Positions 35,065 to 43,350 of a stretch of 64,000 nt of DNA are shown here, in pieces. The notes under the pieces are model-generated. The model was not told the origin of the DNA, searched no databases, and saw nothing but the letters and a program-made list of their open reading frames with translations. Source of the DNA: Natronincola peptidivorans (GTDB lineage: Bacteria > Bacillota > Clostridia > Peptostreptococcales > Natronincolaceae). Both the position numbers and the translations under genes were made by a program. The DNA is taken from the NCBI RefSeq assembly GCF_900111615.1, contig NZ_FOHU01000013.1, forward strand, positions 25,879-89,878, written 5' to 3'. Each line of letters begins with the position of its first letter. The first letter of the stretch is position 1.

Positions 35065-35307
35065 TTGGCAAATCCGTTAACAAAGGTTATTATGAATAAT
35101 ATTGCTAGTAAATCTTTGGAGAAACAGAAAAGTACAGAGAAAACTAATGTTGATTTACAGCAAAAAGAAGAAGAATTGCTAATTAGTCTAATTTATAAAG
35201 ACAAAAAAATTGAGAATCAAAGGGATAAGGGTATCTCAATAAAAAATCAAAAAAAGCTTCCGGTGATGTCATTATCAGAGCTTGCGGCTAAAACCAGTAA
35301 ACTCTAA
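35065..35307 (+). CDS. Small helical protein encoded between shell genes (unknown)
   Basis: A TTG start 8-10 bp after GGGGGTGA gives 80 aa; an upstream GTG at 35050 is also in frame. The sequence begins MANPLTKVIMNNIASKSL, passes through a Lys/Gln/Glu-rich polar middle, and ends KLPVMSLSELAAKTSKL. Both ends could form short amphipathic helices, the kind of peptide that binds cargo to BMC shells, while the middle looks disordered. No homologue is recognised. The position between two hexamer genes argues for a cargo adaptor or scaffold role, which is inference. Confidence 0.7.
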   Translation: MANPLTKVIMNNIASKSLEKQKSTEKTNVDLQQKEEELLISLIYKDKKIENQRDKGISIKNQKKLPVMSLSELAAKTSKL

Positions 35308-35385
35308 TGGGAAGATCTAGAAGAGATTAACGGGATAGAGTGAAAGAATTCTTGGAAATCAAAGAAGGAGAAACGGGGTGTTTTC

Positions 35386-35763
35386 ATGAGGGCAGCATTG
35401 GGATTAGTTGAAGCCATAGGATTGACGACGGCCATCACAGCTTTAGATGCAGCAGGTAAAGCAGCAGATGTTAAATTAGTAGGATATGAAAAAGTAATAG
35501 GTGCAGGAAAAGCTGTAAGTGTAACAGTTCATATTGCAGGAGAAGTTGCGGCTGTTAAGGCCAGTGTGGAGGCAGCAGTAGCTGCAGCCAGTAAGGTAGG
35601 AACTGTACTGTCCCACCATGTTATTCCTAGACCGCATGAGGAGGTTGACTTAATAATACAGGCATTTGAAAAAAAAGCAAAGAAAAAAATAGTTAAAGAA
35701 CAGCCTAAGGAATCTAAAACAAAACAAAATAAACAGAGTAAAAACAAAAAAAAGGAGGAATAA
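35386..35763 (+). CDS. BMC-domain hexameric shell protein 2 with lysine-rich tail
   Basis: The 125-aa protein has a BMC domain (residues 1-90: RAALGLVEAIGLTTAITALD, VKLVGYEKVIGAGKAVSVTV, GEVAAVKASVEAA, HVIPRPHEEVDLI) followed by a 35-residue tail made mostly of Lys, Gln, Asn and Ser ending KKKEE. The pore loop reads IGAGKAVS, introducing a Lys near the pore. Such basic tails are not part of the hexamer fold and could bind cargo, nucleic acid or another shell protein. The stop codon is followed at once by the third shell gene. Confidence 0.95.
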   Translation: MRAALGLVEAIGLTTAITALDAAGKAADVKLVGYEKVIGAGKAVSVTVHIAGEVAAVKASVEAAVAAASKVGTVLSHHVIPRPHEEVDLIIQAFEKKAKKKIVKEQPKESKTKQNKQSKNKKKEE

Positions 35764-36042
35764 ATGATGAGTCAAGCACTAGGTATGATAGAAACGAAAG
35801 GATTAGTAGGGGCAGTAGAAGCAGCTGATGCTATGGTTAAGGCAGCAAATGTGAACTTAGTTGGATATGAAAAGATAGGCTTTGGCCTTGTAACTGTAAT
35901 GGTAAGGGGAGATGTAGGGGCAGTAAAGGCTGCAACAGACGCTGGTGCAGAAGCTGCTAGAGCTGTTGGAGAGCTTCACTCTGTTCATGTTATACCAAGA
36001 CCTCATGCAGAAGTGGAGAGAGTGTTGCTTAAAGGAGAATAG
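35764..36042 (+). CDS. BMC-domain hexameric shell protein 3
   Basis: A 92-aa BMC-H protein: [58 protein letters not shown] and [15 protein letters not shown]. The pore loop reads IGFGLVT, with a bulky Phe where GSG-type hexamers have Ser. The start is ATG at 35764 or 35767; the second is better spaced from AGGAGG. It begins directly after the stop of shell protein 2. Confidence 0.95.
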   Translation: MMSQALGMIETKGLVGAVEAADAMVKAANVNLVGYEKIGFGLVTVMVRGDVGAVKAATDAGAEAARAVGELHSVHVIPRPHAEVERVLLKGE

Positions 36043-36089
36043 TCATAGTTAATGGAAGGCTTCCTACTCTATGATTGAGGGGGAAAAGG

Positions 36090-36833
36090 ATGAATAGATA
36101 TAATCAAACCAAAAAAATTATGGAGCATCTTATATTAAAGAATAATAATAGCTTTTCTAAGGAGAAAAAAGAACATTTGATGATTGTCTTTACAGGCACA
36201 GTTACTGATCAAGAAAAGTACTTAAAGCAATTAGAAGGTCTTAAAAACCAAGGCTATAGCTTTGATTTTACAATCTCTAGCAATGGAGAGAAACTATTAA
36301 ACATTGACGAGTTATGCAAGCTGTTGCAACCAAGAAAAGTATATAGAGAAAGTAGTTCATCTATAGAAGTCAATTCTATGGAGGGAATTGAAGGGATTTT
36401 GGTGCCTTTGGCAACACAAAACACAGCCATAAAGCTTTCTTTGGGGATTCAAGACCAGCTGATTCCAAAGCTATTATGGGAGGCTTTGTGGATGGGGAAA
36501 CCCATATGGATGAATTATAAGAGTTTATCAGAGTATAAAGGAACCACTACCTCCAATCCTTACATCCAGGAAAAGATAAAGCTTGTATTACTAGAGCTGG
36601 AGAAGATGGGGGTTAAATCACTGGAGTGTTTTGATGATATTAGAAAATCTCCACTTGATAATTTTGATGTAAAGAATGAGAAAGCCAGTACTGGGCATAG
36701 GGTCATTACAGAAAGAGATGTGTTAGCATTTGACAGCTCTAATCTGAATATGATGGTTCCCTCTGATGCAATAATTACCCCATTAGCAAAGGATACTGCA
36801 AAAGCAAGGGGAATAAAAATCATAAAAGGTTAG
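36090..36833 (+). CDS. BMC-associated flavoprotein-like protein
   Basis: The ATG after GGGGGAAAAGG gives 247 aa. Residues about 25-165 read like a Rossmann-type flavoprotein (HFCD/phosphopantothenoylcysteine decarboxylase-like) domain: LMIVFTGTV, IEGILVPLATQNTAIKLSLG, LLWEALWMGKPIWMNY. The C-terminus, VITERDVLAFDSSNLNMMV followed by DAIITPLAKDTAKARGIKI, is a module I associate with BMC loci, such as EutQ-like and related accessory proteins. Enzymatic activity cannot be assigned. Its place between shell genes supports a microcompartment role. Confidence 0.65.
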   Translation: MNRYNQTKKIMEHLILKNNNSFSKEKKEHLMIVFTGTVTDQEKYLKQLEGLKNQGYSFDFTISSNGEKLLNIDELCKLLQPRKVYRESSSSIEVNSMEGIEGILVPLATQNTAIKLSLGIQDQLIPKLLWEALWMGKPIWMNYKSLSEYKGTTTSNPYIQEKIKLVLLELEKMGVKSLECFDDIRKSPLDNFDVKNEKASTGHRVITERDVLAFDSSNLNMMVPSDAIITPLAKDTAKARGIKIIKG

Positions 36834-36859
36834 GAATTCCCTTAAAAGGAGATGGTAAA

Positions 36860-37126
36860 ATGCATATAGGAAGAGTCATTGGAACAGTAGTGGCTACTAG
36901 AAAAGATGAGAGATTAACGGGAAACAAACTTTTGGTTACACAACCCCTTAATATGCAAAAAGAACCCATAGGGGAAGCATTAGTTGCAGTGGACACTGTA
37001 GGGGCAGGTATCGGTGAAATTGTTATCTACACACAAGGGACAGCAGCTAGGTACGCTGCAGACAAGATACAATCCCCTATTGATGCAGCTATTATAGGCA
37101 TTGTAGATAACATAGATATTTATTGA
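36860..37126 (+). CDS. eutN: EutN/CcmL-family pentameric BMC vertex protein
   Basis: The 88-aa protein begins MHIGRVIGTVVATRKDERLT and contains LLVTQPL, AVDTVGAGIGEIVIYTQGTAA and AAIIGIVDNIDI, the hallmark motifs of the EutN/CcmL beta-barrel. Pentamers of this family cap the vertices of the icosahedral shell. With the three BMC-H genes this makes a minimal complete shell set; no tandem BMC-T gene is present in the window. Confidence 0.96.
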   Translation: MHIGRVIGTVVATRKDERLTGNKLLVTQPLNMQKEPIGEALVAVDTVGAGIGEIVIYTQGTAARYAADKIQSPIDAAIIGIVDNIDIY

Positions 37127-37165
37127 AGTAAGCTTTAAAGGAATGAAGCAGAAGGGGGGAGAAAA

Positions 37166-38980
37166 TTGTCAGATGCTTTAGTAATAAAACAAGCTATAGA
37201 ATATAGAGGGCTTATTGATGTACTGATGTCAGAAAACCATTTTGCTGATATTGTATTATATCAAGGCAATATAATCAATGTGTTAACAAGGGAGATATAT
37301 CAAGGCGATATTGCTATAAAGGGAAAGTATATCCTGGTAGTGGGAGATGGAGAAAAATTAATAGGTCCGGAGACCATTGTAGTAGATGTGAGAGGCAAAT
37401 ATCTATCTCCTGGCTTTATTGACTCCCACATGCACTTTGAAAGCAGTATGTTAACCATAACAGAATTCTCGAAGTTATCCATTCCATCCGGGACAACTAC
37501 TTTGGTGGCAGATCCCCATGAAATAGGGAACGCACTTGGTCCCATAGGTATGAAGGCTATGGCAGAGGAGGCTAATATAGTTCCTAACCACGTACATTTG
37601 GTGGTGCCAGCCTTAACTCCTGATTGCCCAGGCCTAGAGACTGCCGGTTATGATGTTACCTCAAAGGATATGAAAGAGATATTAAACTACCCAAATGTAA
37701 TCGGTATAGGAGAGCTACAGGGCTTTAGTAACGCAAAACATGTTTATCGAAATACCCCAGAGGTTATCACAGATTTAGTGGCTTCCACTGTTTATGCCAA
37801 AAGCATAGGAAAGATCGTAGACGGTAATGCACCTGAATTATTTGGTAATGAGTTAGCCGCTCATATCATTTCAACAGGTGGAACATGCTCCTGCCATGAA
37901 ACAACCACCAAGGAAGAGTGTATAGAAAAACTAAGGCAGGGAGTTTATGTTTTTATGAGGGAAGGTTCTACACAGCGAAATATGGCAGAATGTATAAAGG
38001 CGATAACGGAAGAAGGATTAGATTCGAGAAGGTGTATTTTAGCTACGGATGATATGGTAGCAGAGGACTTAGAAAAGCTAGGACATATGAATGAAATTGT
38101 TAGGAGAACCATTGCTGAAGGTGTGGACCCTATAGAAGCGATACAGATGGTTACCCTCAATCCGTCAACCTACTTTGGTTTTAAAGATAGAGGTGAATTA
38201 GCGCCGGGTAAATTAGCAGATATAGCTATTATCGACGACTTAAAGGAAATGAAGATAGAAGCTGTATTTTTAGAAGGAAAGCTAGTGGCTTCTCAAGGAA
38301 CGCTTTTAATAGATATGCCCAAGTATATCTATCCAAGCAATGTAAAAAATTCTGTAAAATGCAAACCAATTACTGAGGAAGATATAAAAATAAAAGCTGA
38401 AGCCAGCGAGGCTAGGGTTCGATGTATAGAGTTGATACCAGATCAGAATTTATCAGAAGGGTTAGAGCTAAAGGTCAGAACTCAACAAGGAACTGTCCTC
38501 CCAGATACAAGACAAGATGCTTTACAAATTGTTTGTGTTGAGCGGTATGGTAGAAATGGAAGCATAGGCAAAGCCTTTGTAAAGGGCTTTGGTTTACAAC
38601 AGGGGGCCTTTGCCGAAAGCGTGGCTCATGATACCCATAATATTATTGCCATAGGAGCCAATCTAAAGGATATGGTGACGGCGATTAATCATGTTATCGA
38701 AATTGGCGGTGGTATTGCAGTAACAAAAAATGGTCGGATAATAGAAGAATTAAGACTTCCAGTAGGAGGGTTAATTACCGATGAATTGACAGGCTCTGAA
38801 GTAAGTAGAAAAATAGCTGATTTAGAAAAAAGTGTTAAAGAACAACTGGGCTGTAAAGTTCATGCGCCTTTTATGCACCTGTCCTTCCTAGCACTTTCTA
38901 CAAGTCCTAAATGGAAAATCACAGACCAAGGCTTGATTGATGTAAATAATTTTGAAATTCTACCGCCTGTTATCGAGTAA
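37166..38980 (+). CDS. Divergent adenine deaminase paralogue in the BMC operon
   Basis: The 604-aa protein has the two-domain adenine deaminase architecture: SPGFIDSHMHFESS, VADPHEIGNALG, GIGELQGF, then the C-terminal domain with AHDTHNIIAIG and FMHLSFLALS. Compared with the canonical paralogue at 45607, the DGH(A/G)P motif reads DGNAP (Asn221), and the CTDDKHPED motif reads ATDDMVAED (Asp295, Asp296 kept, His lost). The HxH and CHE motifs are retained. The changes suggest a different substrate; 4-aminoimidazole deamination fits the missing step. It also has about 8 extra N-terminal residues that could be an encapsulation helix. Confidence 0.85.
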   Translation: MSDALVIKQAIEYRGLIDVLMSENHFADIVLYQGNIINVLTREIYQGDIAIKGKYILVVGDGEKLIGPETIVVDVRGKYLSPGFIDSHMHFESSMLTITEFSKLSIPSGTTTLVADPHEIGNALGPIGMKAMAEEANIVPNHVHLVVPALTPDCPGLETAGYDVTSKDMKEILNYPNVIGIGELQGFSNAKHVYRNTPEVITDLVASTVYAKSIGKIVDGNAPELFGNELAAHIISTGGTCSCHETTTKEECIEKLRQGVYVFMREGSTQRNMAECIKAITEEGLDSRRCILATDDMVAEDLEKLGHMNEIVRRTIAEGVDPIEAIQMVTLNPSTYFGFKDRGELAPGKLADIAIIDDLKEMKIEAVFLEGKLVASQGTLLIDMPKYIYPSNVKNSVKCKPITEEDIKIKAEASEARVRCIELIPDQNLSEGLELKVRTQQGTVLPDTRQDALQIVCVERYGRNGSIGKAFVKGFGLQQGAFAESVAHDTHNIIAIGANLKDMVTAINHVIEIGGGIAVTKNGRIIEELRLPVGGLITDELTGSEVSRKIADLEKSVKEQLGCKVHAPFMHLSFLALSTSPKWKITDQGLIDVNNFEILPPVIE

Positions 38981-39082
38981 TGGGAAATAGAAAGGAGGAT
39001 AGCAGATAAAGGACATTTGAGAAGTGGTATCCTACCACAGGCAAAAATAATAAAATTTTTATGCCTAAAAGGGGGTTAAATT

Positions 39083-40411
39083 GTGAGTACAAAGATGGAA
39101 GTAGAAAAAGGGTTTTTAGAAAAGACCTTTAAGTTGAAAGATCATAATACAAATGTAAAGACAGAAGTAATTGCAGGAATTACCACCTTCATGACAATGG
39201 CCTACATTTTAATTGTAAATCCGTTGATTCTATCCGATGCTGGGATGGACTTCGGTGCTGTTTTTACAGCAACGGCTGTATCCTCAATTATTGCAACATT
39301 GGTAATGGCATTTTATGCTAATTATCCATTCGCTTTAGCACCAGGAATGGGATTAAATGCTTTTTTTGCCTACACAGTAGTGCTTGGTATGGGTTACTCG
39401 TGGGAATTTGCTTTAACGGCAGTGTTTTTAGAGGGTATCATATTTATGCTGCTGACCTTCCTTAATGTCCGAGAAGCTATAGTAAATTCTATTCCAATGA
39501 ATTTAAAACATGCAGTTGCAGTAGGCATTGGACTATTCATCGCCTTTATAGGACTGGTAAATGCTGGAATGATTGAACCGGGGCAAGGTACTATTGTAGC
39601 ACTTGGAGACTTAAGTACTGCAGCTCCAGCTTTGGCGATTATCGGAATTATTGTAACTGGAATTTTATTAGCTAAAAACGTAAGAGGAGCTTTACTGCTT
39701 GGGATTATTGCAACTACAGCTATAGGAATTCCTATGGGAGTAACCAATCTACCCGAAGGATTCAGGTTTATGAGTACACCACCTTCCCTAGAGCCAATAT
39801 TCTTTAAATTTGACTTTTCCAATATTTTTAGTATAGACATGTTAATTGTATTATTCACATTCTTATTTGTTGATTTGTTTGATACATTAGGAACCTTAGT
39901 AGGGGTAGCTTCCAAGGCAGATATGTTAGATAAAGAAGGAAAGCTTCCTAAAGCAAAACAAGCACTATTTGCAGATGCTGTGGGAACAACCTTTGGTGCA
40001 TGCCTAGGCACTAGTACAGTTACTACCTATGTAGAAAGTGCCGCTGGAGTAGCTGAGGGGGGGAAAACTGGATTGACAGCCCTATCAACTGCAGGTATGT
40101 TTGTTATCGCACTATTATTCTCACCATTGTTTATTATGATTCCCGGAGCTGCTACTGCACCGGCCTTGGTACTGGTTGGCTTATTCATGATGTCACCAAT
40201 TACTAAGATTGATTTAGATGACTTTACTGAAGCGATTCCGGCTTTCTTAACGATAATAATGATGCCTTTAGCCTACAGTATTGCTGAAGGTATTGTATTT
40301 GGTATGGTTTCCTACGTATTCTTAAAGCTATTAACAGGAAAAGGAAGTAAAGTGTCGCCGATTATGTATATATTAACAGTTTTATTTATTGCTAAGTTTT
40401 TAATCCATTAA
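39083..40411 (+). CDS. NCS2-family purine permease (AzgA/PbuG type)
   Basis: The 442-aa protein has about twelve hydrophobic segments and the AzgA/PbuG signatures: EVIAGITTFMTMAYILIVNP, ALAPGMGLNAFFAY, TLGTLVGVASKADMLD and CLGTSTVTTYVESAAGVAEG, with the conserved Asp/Thr/Glu. This subfamily imports adenine, hypoxanthine or guanine by proton symport. It supplies the substrates for the deaminases next to it. The GTG start follows GGGGG. A strong hairpin closes its transcript at 40420. Confidence 0.93.
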   Translation: MSTKMEVEKGFLEKTFKLKDHNTNVKTEVIAGITTFMTMAYILIVNPLILSDAGMDFGAVFTATAVSSIIATLVMAFYANYPFALAPGMGLNAFFAYTVVLGMGYSWEFALTAVFLEGIIFMLLTFLNVREAIVNSIPMNLKHAVAVGIGLFIAFIGLVNAGMIEPGQGTIVALGDLSTAAPALAIIGIIVTGILLAKNVRGALLLGIIATTAIGIPMGVTNLPEGFRFMSTPPSLEPIFFKFDFSNIFSIDMLIVLFTFLFVDLFDTLGTLVGVASKADMLDKEGKLPKAKQALFADAVGTTFGACLGTSTVTTYVESAAGVAEGGKTGLTALSTAGMFVIALLFSPLFIMIPGAATAPALVLVGLFMMSPITKIDLDDFTEAIPAFLTIIMMPLAYSIAEGIVFGMVSYVFLKLLTGKGSKVSPIMYILTVLFIAKFLIH

Positions 40412-40419
40412 AAGAAAAG

Positions 40420-40460
40420 AATCTATTTCCCGTTCTTATAGGACGGGAAATAGATTTCAT
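40420..40460 (+). terminator. Terminator after the purine permease
   Basis: AATCTATTTCCCGT (40420-40433) pairs perfectly over 14 bp with ACGGGAAATAGATT (40443-40456). The T-run is modest (TTTCATTAATT), but the stem stability makes termination likely. Confidence 0.65.
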
Positions 40461-40538
40461 TAATTGTAAAAAGTGAACCTAATAAAATAGATAAACTGGG
40501 TTTAGTTTTTAAAGTTAATGATAGTAGGAGGCGAGCTT

Positions 40539-41879
40539 GTGAAAAAAACACTCATTAAAAATGGTAGAATCATAACAATGAACGAAAAAAGAGAAATAAT
40601 CCAAGGGGATATCCTTATGGAGAAGGATCGTATTAAGGAAGTAGCTCCACAGATAGAAATAGAGGATGCAAGGATCATTGACGCTGAAGGAAAAGTAGTA
40701 ATCCCAGGATTGATTCAAACCCATATACATTTGACCCAAACCCTCTATCGCGGGCAGGCTGATGACTTAGAGCTGCTAGATTGGTTAAAGGAAAGAATAT
40801 GGCCGTTAGAAGGAGCCCATAGCTATGAGTCCAATTACATTTCTGCAAAGCTTGGAATTGCAGAATTAATAAAGGGTGGAACAACAGCTATTATTGATAT
40901 GGGTACAGTCCATCATACAAATGCTATTTTTGAAGCTATAGATGAAAGCGGTTTTAGGGGAATTGCAGGTAAGTGCATGATGGATTATGGCAAAGGGGTT
41001 CCAAAAACACTAATGGAAGACACAAAAACCTCTATAGAAGAAAGCCTTAGACTATTAAAGAAATGGCATGGTAGAAGTAACAATAGAATCCAATATGCTT
41101 TTGCACCAAGGTTCGTTATTTCCTGTACGGAGGAATTACTCTTGAGGGTTAAGGACCTAAGCAGAGAGCATGGTGTCATGATTCATACACATGCTTCAGA
41201 AAACAGGGGAGAGATTAAAATCCTTCAGAAGGATAGAGGGATGAGAAATATTAGTTATCTCCATTACTTAGGTCTTACAGGTAAAAATCTAATTCTAGCT
41301 CATTGTATATGGCTGGAGGATGAAGAAATGAAGATATTAGCAGAAACTGAAACGGGTATTGCCCATTGTCCAAACTCAAATCTTAAATTAGCTTCAGGAA
41401 TTGCCAAAATCCCGGAGTTGCTAGAAATGGGGGCAACAGTTTCTTTGGCTGCCGATGGTGCACCCTGCAATAACAATTTAGATGCTTTTCAAGAGATGCG
41501 CAGTGCTGCTCTGATTCAAAAAGCTCGACTATTGAGTCCCACAGCTATGCCAGCTAAAAAAGTATTTGAAATGGCCACCATAGGAGGAGCTAAGGTCATG
41601 GGGATGGAGAAGGAACTGGGAAGCATTGAAGTTGGGAAAAAAGCTGACTTAGTCATTGTAAACTTGGATAAATTACATAGTTGTCCAAAGCAAGAAGTTG
41701 ATGTTATATCACAGCTAGTCTACAGTACAGGCGCTGCTGATGTGGAGACTACAATTATTGATGGTAAGGTTGTAATGGAAAATAGAAGATTGACTACCTT
41801 AAATGAGCAGGAGATTTTAAGGGATGCAAATAAGATGATTCATCAGCAATTGCTACGGGGAAATATTAAAAAAGCATAA
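40539..41879 (+). CDS. Amidohydrolase of the guanine deaminase / SsnA-MtaD type
   Basis: The GTG start after TAGGAGG gives 446 aa. It has TLIKNGRIITMNEKREI, THIHLTQTLYRGQADDLELL, WLKERIWPLE, MIHTHASEN, LAHCIWLEDEE and LAADGAPCNNN, giving the HxH, His, His and Asp metal ligands. This subgroup of the amidohydrolase family includes guanine deaminase, 8-oxoguanine deaminase and methylthioadenosine/S-adenosylhomocysteine deaminase. In this purine locus, guanine to xanthine is the most likely reaction. Aminoimidazole deamination or imidazolone opening cannot be excluded. It is flanked by terminators on both sides, so it may be its own unit. Confidence 0.88.
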   Translation: MKKTLIKNGRIITMNEKREIIQGDILMEKDRIKEVAPQIEIEDARIIDAEGKVVIPGLIQTHIHLTQTLYRGQADDLELLDWLKERIWPLEGAHSYESNYISAKLGIAELIKGGTTAIIDMGTVHHTNAIFEAIDESGFRGIAGKCMMDYGKGVPKTLMEDTKTSIEESLRLLKKWHGRSNNRIQYAFAPRFVISCTEELLLRVKDLSREHGVMIHTHASENRGEIKILQKDRGMRNISYLHYLGLTGKNLILAHCIWLEDEEMKILAETETGIAHCPNSNLKLASGIAKIPELLEMGATVSLAADGAPCNNNLDAFQEMRSAALIQKARLLSPTAMPAKKVFEMATIGGAKVMGMEKELGSIEVGKKADLVIVNLDKLHSCPKQEVDVISQLVYSTGAADVETTIIDGKVVMENRRLTTLNEQEILRDANKMIHQQLLRGNIKKA

Positions 41880-41884
41880 AAATA

Positions 41885-41955
41885 GAAAGCTATGTTATAT
41901 TTCATCTCTTCTGATTTGCTACTATTTTGAAATATATGCATAGCTTTCCTTTAAA
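41885..41955 (+). terminator. Long hairpin after the guanine deaminase-like gene
   Basis: GAAAGCTATG (41885-41894) pairs with CATAGCTTTC (41939-41948), and ATATTTCA/TGAAATAT extends the stem inside. CCTTTAAAC follows. It probably separates this gene from the hydroxylase operon. Confidence 0.55.
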
Positions 41956-41986
41956 CAAATGCTTTTAGTATAAGGAGGGATGAAGG

Positions 41987-42865
41987 TTGGAAATAAAAGA
42001 GGTTTTTCGAAAGAAAAATGTAAAAGAGACGCTTGAAATATTAGAGCATTATCAAGAGCAATGTAAAATTATTGCAGGTGGGACGGATATCATCATTCAA
42101 TTAAGAGAAGGAATAGAAAAATCTAGTGTATTGGTAGATATATCCAATATAGAAGAACTAAAAGTGGTAAAAGAGACAGAGAAATGGATAGAAATTGGCA
42201 GTGGAGTTACTTTTACAGAAATAGCTAGAGAATTTACCCTTCATGATAAATTTTCAGCATTGGTAGAAGCAGCTGCCTCTGTAGGATCACCTCAAATAAG
42301 AAACGCCGCAACAATAGGAGGAAATATATGTAATGCCTCCCCAGCAGCAGATTTTATTCCTCCACTATTGGCATTAAATGCTGTAGTAGTATTAGAAAGA
42401 AAAAATGCTATACGAGAAATGTGCCTAGAAGAATTTATTATAGATAAAGAAAAAGTGGCTTTAAAAGCTGACGAATTATTGACCAAAATAAGGTTTAAAA
42501 AGCTTCAAACAAATCAAGGTTTGGGCTTTAGCAAACTTGGTTTTAGAAAAGCCTTGGCTATTTCTAAGATATCCACAGCTGTATTTCTAGAGTTAGAGGA
42601 GAACAATAAATGTAAGGGAACAAGAATCGCAACTGGTGCATTAGGAAGACATGGGTTAAGGGAAAGAAGGGTTGAAGAATTCCTGCAGGAAAAAGCATTA
42701 GATCCAAGTACAGTCCACCAAGGTGGAAGAAAACTACAGAAAGAAATAGAGAAAAGACTTTATGGGCGTCCATCCTTAGCCTTCAAAAAAGAAGCTGTCA
42801 TAGGTATATTTCACAAGGCAGTTGATAAGGCATTTAAAAGCTGTAAAATAGAAGGGGGAATTTAA
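41987..42865 (+). CDS. Molybdenum hydroxylase FAD-binding subunit
   Basis: The 292-aa protein (TTG start 8 bp after AAGGAGG) matches the FAD subunit of xanthine dehydrogenase-type enzymes: IIAGGTDIIIQLREG, VDISNIEELK, GSPQIRNAATIGGNICNASPAADFIPPLLAL (the GGN-C and ADxxP motif), and a CO-dehydrogenase-like C-terminus with GALGRHGLRER. It passes electrons from the Fe-S subunit to NAD or a ferredoxin-type acceptor. The order FAD, Fe-S, Mo-large, Mo-medium is that of nicotinate dehydrogenase genes ndhFSLM of Eubacterium barkeri. Confidence 0.93.
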   Translation: MEIKEVFRKKNVKETLEILEHYQEQCKIIAGGTDIIIQLREGIEKSSVLVDISNIEELKVVKETEKWIEIGSGVTFTEIAREFTLHDKFSALVEAAASVGSPQIRNAATIGGNICNASPAADFIPPLLALNAVVVLERKNAIREMCLEEFIIDKEKVALKADELLTKIRFKKLQTNQGLGFSKLGFRKALAISKISTAVFLELEENNKCKGTRIATGALGRHGLRERRVEEFLQEKALDPSTVHQGGRKLQKEIEKRLYGRPSLAFKKEAVIGIFHKAVDKAFKSCKIEGGI

Positions 42866-42867
42866 GC

Positions 42868-43350
42868 ATGAAGGTGATTCAATTAAAAGTAAATGGTGGG
42901 GTCTATAAGGTTGATATAGAAGAAGATATGAGGCTTTTAGACGTATTAAGAGATAAACTTCGTTTAACAGGAACGAAGGAGGGTTGTGGGGAAGGTGAAT
43001 GTGGGGCTTGTACCGTTATTATGGATGGTGTTTCAGTGAACGCTTGTATGGTGATGGCTTTTCAGGCAGAGGGGAAAGAGATTATTACGATAGAAGGTAT
43101 ACAGAGAAAGGATGAATTACATCCCATACAGAGAGCTTTTTTAGAGGAAGGAGCAGTGCAATGCGGATTTTGCACACCGGGAATGATATTATCTGCTAAG
43201 GCCCTATTGGATAGAAATCCATCCCCTTCTAGAAAGGAAATAAGGGAAGGTATATCTGGTAATCTTTGCAGATGCACAGGATACAATCAAATCATTACCT
43301 CCGTTGAGAAAGCTTCCCAGTATTTAAGAAGGGAGGAAGAAGAGAAATGA
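42868..43350 (+). CDS. Molybdenum hydroxylase [2Fe-2S] subunit
   Basis: The 160-aa protein has both cluster motifs: the plant-type set Cys40, Cys45, Cys48 and Cys60 (CGEGECGAC) and the C-terminal set with CGFCTPGM (Cys99, Cys102) and CRCTGY (Cys134, Cys136). It carries two [2Fe-2S] clusters linking the Mo site to FAD. The start is 2 bp after the FAD subunit stop, and the end overlaps the next gene by 4 bp. Confidence 0.95.
   Translation: MKVIQLKVNGGVYKVDIEEDMRLLDVLRDKLRLTGTKEGCGEGECGACTVIMDGVSVNACMVMAFQAEGKEIITIEGIQRKDELHPIQRAFLEEGAVQCGFCTPGMILSAKALLDRNPSPSRKEIREGISGNLCRCTGYNQIITSVEKASQYLRREEEEK

Noticed and set aside
34769..37126. Ordinary ethanolamine, propanediol or glycyl-radical metabolosome
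   Set aside because: None of the signature enzymes (aldehyde dehydrogenase, phosphotransacylase, alcohol dehydrogenase, lyase or glycyl radical enzyme) is encoded in the locus.
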